Positions 1-5,498 of a DNA stretch of 6,087 nt are shown here, piece after piece (the stretch's first letter is position 1; each line of letters starts with the position of its first letter). The position numbers and the translations under genes are program-made. The notes under the pieces are model-generated. The model saw nothing but the letters and a program-made list of their open reading frames with translations. It did not search any database and was not told the origin of the DNA. Location: assembly GCA_903877345.1 (NCBI GenBank), contig CAIRDL010001045.1, positions 1 to 6,087 on the forward strand, given 5' to 3'. The DNA is from an uncultured Oscillochloris sp. Its GTDB lineage: Bacteria > Chloroflexota > Chloroflexia > Chloroflexales > Chloroflexaceae.

Positions 1-888
1 CGTGTAGAGCTGCTCAGCCCGCCGTTGATACGCCTCGGCGCTGGAGGGTGCAAGCCCCACCGCAGGAGCCAGCGCAGCGGTATGCGTCGTCTCCTCCTCG
101 GAAGAACCCTCTTGCACCGCCGCGCCATCCGCATCCTCATCGCTATCCTGCCCAAGCAGATCCGCCGTCTGCGCGCCAATGGGAATCGGCAAGCCCTTGG
201 TGAGCGCGTGGAGCACGATGGCATTGCGAAGGACATGGCGGTCGAGCGACTGAAGAAAGACCGCGCCGTTCGACTCCAGGCGCTTAAAGAGGTTGGTGCG
301 GCAAAAGCCCATCAGCCGCTTGCCCGCACGGGAAAGATTATCGAGCAGCGGAGCCTCGGCGGGCGCAGCAAGCTGGCGCGCATTGGCCTTCAGGTAGTTC
401 GCGAGGCCGTAGCGCGGCAGGGTCAGCGTCCCGATGGCCTCCACAACGGGCGTGTCATACAGCGTGCGGTAGGGGTCGTGCGCGTCCGTCGTCGCCACCG
501 GCACCGTGCGCGGCACGCGGTCGGGGAAGTAGAACCGGGCGTGGTCAGGCAGTTCGAGATAGTAGCGCTGGCGCAGCGCATCAAAGGTCGCGTAGTGCTG
601 CTTGATGAACGAGCGGGTGCGGCGCACCATAAACCGGCGCATCAACTCGCGCCAATCGTCGGCGTGGGGGCTGAACGTGAAGGCACGCAAGGTGCGCGGC
701 GACACTTGGGCGCGCAGCAATTCGGCGTCACCACCGGCCCGCAGGTAGACCTCGGGGCGCACCCCCAGGTCGCGGTCATCAGGCAGGAACAGGCGTAGCT
801 GGGCGCTGAGATCGAGGTAGGAGGTATTGTAGGGCGTCGCAGAGAGCAGGATGACCTTACACTCTTTTTCGCCAAAGGCATGGACGTA
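1..888 (-). pseudogene. PLD-like nuclease/SNF2 helicase, 3' part, out of frame after the MITE
   Basis: Reading the minus strand from 888 gives 296 stop-free codons to the window edge, continuing the helicase in a frame shifted by the insertion. In numbering of the repaired protein, helicase motif III LLSATPYN lies at 393-400 and an SNF2-like FMVRRTRSFIK at 465-475. A long linker follows, with an acidic stretch (DSDEDAD and EEE) around 627-645. The second RecA lobe (motifs IV-VI) must lie beyond position 1. Joining ...IAD to YVHAFGEKE across the removed 100 bp gives a smooth SNF2 sequence, so this was one gene. I see no ribosome site or early start that would let this half be made alone. It is otherwise undamaged, so the insertion is probably recent. 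Confidence 0.85.
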
Positions 889-2125
889 TAGCAATCCTAT
901 TTGAGTTGTTGCGTGGAGTCGAGGCTTTAGCCGGATAGGGTCGCCTAAAGGCTCGACTCCTTTCCACAACCTGTGTAGGATTGCTATAGTCGGCGATGGC
1001 CTTGTAGCGCTGGCTCTCGGGGTTGCGGAGGGTGTGGGACTCATCAATGACGATCAGCTTGTAGCGGGCGGGCAGGTGCGGAAACTCCTTGTGGGCCATG
1101 CTAAAGGGAATAATCCGCGCATGCAGATCCCACGTCTCATTGTACTGCGCCCACATCGGCACCACGTTCTTGGGGCAGACAATCACGGGCCGCAGATTGA
1201 AATCATCGCGGAAGATGCGAACCAAGGCACTCGCCAGCATCGTTTTGCCGAGGCCAACGACATCGCCGAGCAGCACCCCGCCGCGCTCGTTGAGATGCCG
1301 GGCGGCAATCTTTACCGCTGCCTCCTGGAACGGGAAGAGCTTCCCGCGAAAGTCGGGGGGCAGCGAAAACGCATGCAGGCCGGCGCGGGCCTCCTCCGCC
1401 ACGTGGTAGGCCATCTTGAGATAGATATGATAGGGACGGCGCTCCACCCCCGCCCAACTCTCGGTGAGCGCCGCGACAAGCGCATCAGCAATGGGGTAGG
1501 CGTGCTCGTCGTGCCAGCGCGCATCGAACCACGCCGCCAACTTCTCAGTATCCAAGGCATCGGTAAGCTTGGTATTGAGTTCGCCCTGGGCACGCAGGCC
1601 AGACATGGTGAGATTACTGGAGCCAAGGTACGCCGTAACCGGGTTATCGGGGTCGTCACGAAAGGCGAGGTAGAGCTTGGCGTGCAACTCGTAGCGCAGA
1701 TGGAGCCGCACCTGCACCTTGCCCGCCTGGATCTGCTGGCAGAGGGTACGCAGGGCCACCTCATCGCTATTCGTTGGGGCCATACCGACGAGTTGCTGAC
1801 GAAACGTGCGCGCAATCCGCGCCTTGAGTTGCGCGGCGCGGGCGAGGTCGAGGTCGAGCGCTTCCGCGCCTTGGCGCACCTGGCGACGCCAGCGCCGCAG
1901 TTCCTGATCGAGGCTCTCGCTCATCCCGATGAGGACGCGGCAGCATGCCGCATCACCGCCCGCGAAATGGTCAACCGCAGCGGCTACCTGGCCCCACCCG
2001 CTGAGGCGAAAAAAGCCGATGCAGAAATCAGCACGGTGGGCGTTTTCAAGCGTTTTGAGCAGCGCATCAACCAGCTTCTGGTTGATATTGTCGAAGATTT
2101 TGCTGGCCTGCTTGGGGAGGGACAT
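857..2125 (-). CDS. PLD-like nuclease/SNF2 helicase, 5' part, truncated by a MITE
   Basis: This is the N-terminal part of a fused nuclease-helicase; as it stands it encodes 422 residues. A phospholipase-D-like domain shows H148-x-K150 followed by GSSNLT (168-173), the single-HKD pattern of PLD-family nucleases. The SNF2/superfamily II helicase begins with a Q-motif-like KLFPFQ (262-267), Walker A GDVVGLGKT (287-295) and Walker B DESH (361-364). After Y380 the frame enters the MITE and ends in a 42-residue unrelated tail, so motif III and the second RecA lobe are lost. The ATG at 2125 is preferred because AAGGA lies 8 bases upstream. A longer in-frame start at 2449 would run through the spacer repeats and antisense to the antitoxin. 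Such PLD-helicase proteins are often found in defence islands; the exact role is unknown. The truncated product might keep nuclease activity, but that is inference. Confidence 0.85.
   Translation of the reverse strand: MSLPKQASKIFDNINQKLVDALLKTLENAHRADFCIGFFRLSGWGQVAAAVDHFAGGDAACCRVLIGMSESLDQELRRWRRQVRQGAEALDLDLARAAQLKARIARTFRQQLVGMAPTNSDEVALRTLCQQIQAGKVQVRLHLRYELHAKLYLAFRDDPDNPVTAYLGSSNLTMSGLRAQGELNTKLTDALDTEKLAAWFDARWHDEHAYPIADALVAALTESWAGVERRPYHIYLKMAYHVAEEARAGLHAFSLPPDFRGKLFPFQEAAVKIAARHLNERGGVLLGDVVGLGKTMLASALVRIFRDDFNLRPVIVCPKNVVPMWAQYNETWDLHARIIPFSMAHKEFPHLPARYKLIVIDESHTLRNPESQRYKAIADYSNPTQVVERSRAFRRPYPAKASTPRNNSNRIAIRPCLWRKRV
889..986. mobile_element. 98-bp palindromic MITE with TA target duplication
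   Basis: The ends are a perfect 11-bp inverted repeat, TAGCAATCCTA at 889-899 and its complement at 976-986. Pairing continues inward in blocks (GTTGT, GGAGTCGAG, CTTTAG) so that nearly the whole element folds into one imperfect hairpin of two 45-base arms and an 8-base centre. TA lies directly outside each end (887-888 and 987-988). Deleting the element plus one TA restores the helicase frame exactly, so the empty site was a single TA. A TA duplication and non-coding palindrome fit MITEs mobilised by IS630/Tc1-mariner transposases; that family link is inferred. It encodes no protein. Confidence 0.92.
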
Positions 2126-2153
2126 GAGCAATTCCTTCAGGGGTTCTGAGGAC

Positions 2154-2226
2154 AGACGGCAGACGGCAGACGGTAGACGGCAGACGGCAGACGGCAGACG
2201 GTAGCGGTCGGCGGTCGGCGGTCGGC
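2154..2226. repeat. Heptanucleotide tandem repeats: seven AGACGGY then three RGCGGTC units
   Basis: Seven consecutive 7-mers AGACGGC or AGACGGT fill 2154-2202. They are followed by AGCGGTC, GGCGGTC, GGCGGTC and a partial GGC (2203-2226). The block sits in the spacer between the divergent helicase and antitoxin genes, 28 bases upstream of the helicase ATG, so it lies in that gene's leader or promoter region. It resembles the short tandemly repeated repetitive (STRR) heptamers known from cyanobacteria. It also translates without stops on the minus strand, which explains the false N-terminal extension of the helicase frame. Confidence 0.93.
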
Positions 2227-2267
2227 TTGACACCCTAGACGGATTTATTGTACAGTAAATCTGTACA
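2227..2267 (+). promoter_or_regulatory. Promoter and overlapping palindromic operator of the yefM-yoeB operon
   Basis: TTGACA (2227-2232) is a perfect -35 box. TACAGT (2251-2256) is a plausible -10 at 18-bp spacing. Two palindromes overlap it. TGTACAG (2249-2255) pairs perfectly with CTGTACA (2261-2267) around TAAAT. ATTTA (2243-2247) pairs with TAAAT (2256-2260) around a central TGTACA. The hexamer TGTACA therefore occurs twice, 13 bases apart. YefM and YefM-YoeB complexes are known to repress their own promoter at TGTACA-containing palindromes, which fits this site well. On the minus strand TACAAT (2252-2247) could serve the divergent helicase, but no good -35 accompanies it. Confidence 0.75.
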
Positions 2268-2287
2268 CATGACGCCAGGAGGGGACA

Positions 2288-2575
2288 ATGACCATTCAGA
2301 CCACCTACACCCAAGCGCGGGCACAGCTCGCCGCACTGCTTGACCAAGTGACGGATGATCGCGAAATCGTGATCATCCAGCGCCGGGGGAGCGCTGATGT
2401 CGCCCTTATTGCGGCTGATGAATTGGCGGGCCTGCTCGAAACCGCGCACTTACTGCGATCGCCCGCAAATGCCGAGCGGCTCTTAACCGCCTTAGTCCGC
2501 GTCCAGCAGCGGAGTGAAGCCCCGCAAACGCTCGATCAGTTGCGCCATGAGGTCAAGCTCGATGCCAGCCGATAA
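2288..2575 (+). CDS. yefM: YefM antitoxin (Phd/YefM family)
   Basis: This 95-residue protein is the antitoxin that binds and neutralises YoeB and represses the shared promoter. The N-terminal half has the Phd/YefM DNA-binding pattern: the Y7-xxx-R11 start, then REIVIIQRRG (25-34) and VALIAADEL (38-46). The segment ETAHLLRSPANAERL (51-65) closely matches the ETAYLLRSPANARRL segment of E. coli YefM. The C-terminal third (about 70-95) would be the flexible toxin-binding arm. AGGAGGGG (2277-2284) is a strong ribosome site just before the ATG. The stop codon overlaps the toxin gene by 14 bases, so the two are translationally coupled. The length (E. coli YefM is 83 residues) and motifs suggest an intact gene. 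Confidence 0.93.
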   Translation: MTIQTTYTQARAQLAALLDQVTDDREIVIIQRRGSADVALIAADELAGLLETAHLLRSPANAERLLTALVRVQQRSEAPQTLDQLRHEVKLDASR

Positions 2576-2861
2576 ACAACCGCCTGACCCAGCCCCGCCA
2601 CGGGAGGCGGTCTTTCACCCAGAGTTTCGTGAGGATTTGCGCTACTGGGTGGAAACGGAGCGCCGCACAGCGCTCAGGATCTTCACGCTCATTGAGGCGA
2701 CGCTGCGTGATCCCTTTGCGGGTATCGGCAAACCGGAACCGCTCAAATATCTGGGCGTCGGGGTCTGGTCGCGCCGCATTACGCAAGAACACCGCATGGT
2801 CTATGTAGTCAGCGCCGAGCGGATAGACTTTGTGCAGGCGCGGTATCACTATAGCGGATAG
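2562..2861 (+). CDS. yoeB: YoeB-family mRNA endoribonuclease toxin
   Basis: This 99-residue RelE/YoeB-type toxin would cut mRNA in the ribosomal A site when YefM is degraded. The body aligns closely with E. coli YoeB: DPFAGIGKPEPLK (50-62), WSRRIT (69-74), EHRMVY (76-81) and the terminal RYHY (94-97). The known catalytic residues Glu46, Arg65 and His83 of E. coli correspond to E59, R78 and H96, so the toxin appears active. The ATG at 2562 is chosen because GAGG lies 9 bases upstream and it gives the usual 14-base overlap with yefM. ATGs at 2514 and 2547 are also in frame but would only add residues encoded over yefM. Even from 2562 there is a proline-rich extension of about 13 residues (DKQPPDPAPP) that E. 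coli YoeB (84 residues) lacks. Confidence 0.92.
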   Translation: MPADKQPPDPAPPREAVFHPEFREDLRYWVETERRTALRIFTLIEATLRDPFAGIGKPEPLKYLGVGVWSRRITQEHRMVYVVSAERIDFVQARYHYSG

Positions 2862-2887
2862 CCGAGAGCCGAGAGCCGAGAGTCAGG
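2860..2887. repeat. Heptanucleotide tandem repeat AGCCGAG x3
   Basis: Three exact AGCCGAG copies fill 2860-2880 and are followed by a degenerate AGTCAGG. The array begins inside the yoeB stop codon. It has the same 7-bp period as the array upstream of yefM but a different unit sequence. Confidence 0.85.
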
Positions 2888-2924
2888 GCGAACCGCCGCG
2901 TGGCACCCGCCCCGGCGAACGTAG

Positions 2925-2984
2925 GGGCGAAGCAGCGCCTGAATCTATGCGTCGGTCGCATGACGTGGTGGCGCTGCTTCGCCC
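2925..2984. repeat. Perfect 15-bp inverted repeat with nested hairpin
   Basis: GGGCGAAGCAGCGCC (2925-2939) and its exact complement (2970-2984) flank 30 bases. Inside is a second stem, ATGCG (2947-2951) with CGCAT (2957-2961) around TCGGT. It lies in the 225-base non-coding spacer between convergent yoeB and the NACHT gene. It could fold in transcripts from either side, but neither strand carries a T-run directly after it, so a standard intrinsic terminator is not supported. It may be a dispersed palindromic element; no function is assigned. Confidence 0.7.
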
Positions 2985-3024
2985 TGCCTGCCCGCCCACG
3001 CCCGCACCCCACGATGCTATGCCG

Positions 3025-3040
3025 CCCCCCCCAAAAAAAA
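3025..3040. repeat. C8A8 double homopolymer tract
   Basis: Eight C (3025-3032) run directly into eight A (3033-3040). On the minus strand this reads T8 then G8, downstream of the NACHT stop codon. ATCGCGAT before the T-run is self-complementary but has no loop, so it is not a convincing terminator hairpin. Such tracts are prone to slippage, but this one lies outside coding sequence. Confidence 0.6.
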
Positions 3041-3080
3041 TCGCGATCCGAACAACCTTTCCGCACCAGAACACAGAAGA

Positions 3081-3101
3081 CAGGATTCAGAATCCAGAAT
3101 C
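3081..3101. repeat. CAGAATC heptamer repeat forming a palindrome over the NACHT stop codon
   Basis: CAGAATC occurs twice in tandem (3088-3101), after a related CAGGATT (3081-3087). GGATTC-A-GAATCC (3083-3095) is a 13-base palindrome that spans the NACHT/FGE stop codon (3087-3089). This is the third 7-bp-period array in the window; here it reaches into the last coding codons and accounts for the DSGF C-terminus. Confidence 0.65.
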
Positions 3102-5462
3102 GTTCCGGAGAGAATGACTGGCGACCCGCAACCCATTGCTGAAGTAGCGGAAACGCGGGCTGACGTCGTCGCGGTACGCCCCGCGCACGGATGTGCTACT
3201 GTTCGCATAACTACCACCCCGTTGTGGCACCCAATCATTTTGTGCGAAGTCTTCTGCCCGCGTACCACTCTGCGCTGGGTAGCCTTTATAGCTGCTTGTT
3301 ATCCACTCCCACACATTCCCTGCCAGATCGAGTGTCCCGCAGGCCGCTGCACCCGATGGGCAACACCCCACCGGCGCGGGGCGATCCAGCTTACTTGCGT
3401 CGTAGATCGCCCGCTCCGGCGTCGGTTCCGCTGCACCCCACGGGTAATTCCGACGCTGCATCTCCGTATCGTAGGCCGCTGCCACCTCCCACTCCGCCTC
3501 GGTGGGCAAGCGGAACTCGTAATCGGTGCGTGGTACCTGTGCATTGAGCCACGCACAGTAGGCGGTTGCTTCGTACCACGTTACGCCAATCACGGGCTGG
3601 TTGAGACCGCGATACGCTGGTCTACCCCAACCCCACGGCTGCATACGCTTCACCCCTTGCTTCCACTGCCAGCCCTCGGCTGTCCACCAGTGCTCGGCGT
3701 CGTTACGGTACCCCCTGACGACGAAGGGCGCATACTGCGCGACGGTGATGGGATAGCGGGCCAGCCAGAAGGCGGACAACGCAATGGTCGCCTCTGACTT
3801 GTTCGCTTCCCATCCGCCGATGCGGTAGGCACCGCCGCGCACGTAGCACCAGTAGCCGGTTGGGGTGCCAAAGTGCTCGGTGCGCCGTGCCCACTCGGCT
3901 TGCCACTGCTGAGCAGTGGTGGGAAAGCGGGGGTCGCCCAGCCCACCAAGGGCCGCGCCTGCTTCAATCCGCTGCGTCAGAGTCATGGCAACGTCGGGGT
4001 GTTCCAGCAACGCAACCATCTGCATGCACAACTGTTCCTCGAAACCAACCACATCGTGAACACTCCCCGTAAAGGCCCCACGTCGCCCCAATTCGGTGTA
4101 GCAACTCACGGCCAGTAGAGCATCACGCTGGCACTGGAGGACCGACTTGTTCACCAACCCGTGGCGCGGGGAGGTCAGCAACTGGAGCCAACTGAACGCC
4201 AACACCCGTTTTGTCTGGCGCGTCAGACGACCCATCAGCAATAGCATTACCTCGCGCCAGCGGTCGCTCCCGACCACCCACTGCTGATAGATCAAGCTAA
4301 CATCCTCTTGATCCGCCAAATGACAGGCTGCGAGGTACTCCTCAAAGGTCAGATGGGGCAGCACATAGGTCTCGTCGGCCTCTTCCAGAACCATGCCGGT
4401 CTCCTCACGCAGGATGTGGATGAAGCGGTCACTGCGCCGCACCACCGGCTCGCGTGGGACACCGTGCGGGGCCGTCGGGTTCAGTTGGGTACGAAAGAAC
4501 GTGTCAAGCGTGGCCCGCAAGTGATCCCCGGTGAGCACGCCGCGTCCATCCACCGCCTGCTGATGGGCAGCGAAGGCCAACTGGTGCAGCACTGGGCGCA
4601 GATCCTCTGCGTTCAGGTGGGGTAGCTCCAAGCGTTCACCGATACTCTGCTGCCGTCGATCCACCTCACTGGAGCGCACCCCCTCCCAGCGGTCGAGCAG
4701 CAGTTTGATCAACTCCTCGTAGACATCCACCCGCTTCTCAGGCATCTCCTTCTTGTTGTAGTCGAGCAGCACCAGCATGGTGAGGAGCAGTGGCGACGTG
4801 GTCAACTCGCGGAGTACCTCGCGCTGCGCGAGGATCGCGACTAAGCGCTGGGCACGACCCTGCGCCTCCTCCGGTGTGTAGAGCGCTTGGGGAAGCGCAC
4901 ACGTCTCGGCGTACCACGCACGAACAAAGTGGCGCACCTGGCCAAAGGCAAAAGGCTGGAGTCGGCGTACCGTCCAGTCATCGCGCAATTGCCAAGTGGC
5001 ATCCTGCTCGTAGGGGCGCGTGCGACAGGTGACCACGAGCCGGGAACGGTCAAGCTGGCGCTGGAGTTGGCGAATGGCCTCGGCGACCCGCTCACGGCGC
5101 GAGCGGAGTCCTTGGGTTGAGCCTTCGAGCGTACCCGGCACCTCATCGAGACCGTCGAGGCAGAGCAATGCACCACCCTTGCGCCAGGCGAGGAGCATGG
5201 ACTCGCGTAACCCCGCACGTAGTCCAGCAGGGCCGAGTACCGGGCGAAGCAGGGCATCGATCAGCACCCCGAGGTCATCTGCGGGGTCGTTCGAGAGGTG
5301 TTGGGCCACCGGCCCAAGGGGGCAAAAGAACGGAATGGGGAGCGGCTTCTGCGGATCGCGCCCACGGAGGAGCGCCTCAGCGATCCAGGGGTGCGTTTCG
5401 CCGAGGGCGGCGCGAGCGTCAGGGCCGGGTGCCACGTAAAGTCTTGCAAAAGCTGATACCAT
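3087..5462 (-). CDS. NACHT NTPase fused to FGE/SUMF1-like C-type-lectin-fold domain, N-terminally truncated
   Basis: This 791-residue STAND-type protein would use a NACHT ATPase to switch on oligomerisation, with the C-terminal domain likely a ligand or surface recognition module. Visible NACHT parts are Walker B ALLCLDGLDE (98-107), the sensor strand LVVTCRTRPY (142-151), PLLLTMLVLL (224-233) and LPHLTFEEYLAACHL (368-382), a typical NACHT helical-domain motif. From about 535 follows an FGE-sulfatase-like domain: PITVAQY (571-577), PVIGVTWYEATAYCAWL (623-639), RLPTEAEWE (651-659), LDLAGNVWEW (711-720) and RGGSY (748-752). Walker A (GxxGxGKT/S) is missing. The frame starts where the helix after the P-loop should be, directly beside an insertion sequence, so the 5' end was probably cut off. 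The first codons (GTA TCA GCT TTT GCA AGA CTT) look unlike the rest and may be IS-derived. No clear ribosome site precedes the ATG. As is, it is probably inactive as an ATPase. Confidence 0.85.
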   Translation of the reverse strand: MVSAFARLYVAPGPDARAALGETHPWIAEALLRGRDPQKPLPIPFFCPLGPVAQHLSNDPADDLGVLIDALLRPVLGPAGLRAGLRESMLLAWRKGGALLCLDGLDEVPGTLEGSTQGLRSRRERVAEAIRQLQRQLDRSRLVVTCRTRPYEQDATWQLRDDWTVRRLQPFAFGQVRHFVRAWYAETCALPQALYTPEEAQGRAQRLVAILAQREVLRELTTSPLLLTMLVLLDYNKKEMPEKRVDVYEELIKLLLDRWEGVRSSEVDRRQQSIGERLELPHLNAEDLRPVLHQLAFAAHQQAVDGRGVLTGDHLRATLDTFFRTQLNPTAPHGVPREPVVRRSDRFIHILREETGMVLEEADETYVLPHLTFEEYLAACHLADQEDVSLIYQQWVVGSDRWREVMLLLMGRLTRQTKRVLAFSWLQLLTSPRHGLVNKSVLQCQRDALLAVSCYTELGRRGAFTGSVHDVVGFEEQLCMQMVALLEHPDVAMTLTQRIEAGAALGGLGDPRFPTTAQQWQAEWARRTEHFGTPTGYWCYVRGGAYRIGGWEANKSEATIALSAFWLARYPITVAQYAPFVVRGYRNDAEHWWTAEGWQWKQGVKRMQPWGWGRPAYRGLNQPVIGVTWYEATAYCAWLNAQVPRTDYEFRLPTEAEWEVAAAYDTEMQRRNYPWGAAEPTPERAIYDASKLDRPAPVGCCPSGAAACGTLDLAGNVWEWITSSYKGYPAQSGTRAEDFAQNDWVPQRGGSYANSSTSVRGAYRDDVSPRFRYFSNGLRVASHSLRNDSGF
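3123..3218 (-). other. Candidate DGR-type variable region at the end of the FGE-like domain
   Basis: This covers residues 749-780 of the NACHT/FGE protein. At positions that in DGR-diversified FGE-like targets derive from AAY template codons, the codons are TAC, GAC, GAC, GTC, AGC, TTC, TAC, TTC, AGC and AAT (residues 763, 765-768, 771, 773-776). All can arise from AAC or AAT by changing only adenines. Conserved framework residues R760, A762, R764, P769, R772 and GLRV (777-780) lie between them. The domain type and position match known DGR targets. GC-rich codon usage also favours C-ending codons, so this is suggestive only; no template repeat or reverse transcriptase is in the window. Confidence 0.4.
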
Positions 5463-5498
5463 GGAAGCAGGTATCGCTGCTTACCGGAGGTATCCCCA

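Noticed and set aside
25..798. 257-codon plus-strand open frame
   Set aside because: It is antisense to the helicase 3' part, which reads LLSATPYN and FMVRRTR on the minus strand.
642..881. 79-codon minus-strand frame starting near the MITE
   Set aside because: It is in the wrong frame relative to the helicase sequence, which reads through 888-1 in another frame with clear motifs.
1034..2149. 371-codon plus-strand open frame
   Set aside because: It is antisense to the PLD-helicase gene, whose domains are clear; arginine-rich composition and no recognisable motifs mark it as a shadow frame.
2126..2449. N-terminal extension of the helicase frame up to 2449
   Set aside because: It translates heptamer repeats and the antisense of yefM; the ATG at 2125 has a proper AAGGA site.
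3025..3060. T8 run downstream of the NACHT stop codon as an intrinsic terminator
   Set aside because: The only preceding complementarity is ATCGCGAT, with no loop; no real stem is present.
2830..3142. Several short open frames in the spacer after yoeB, on both strands
   Set aside because: They run through repeats and homopolymers, have no ribosome sites and resemble no protein family.
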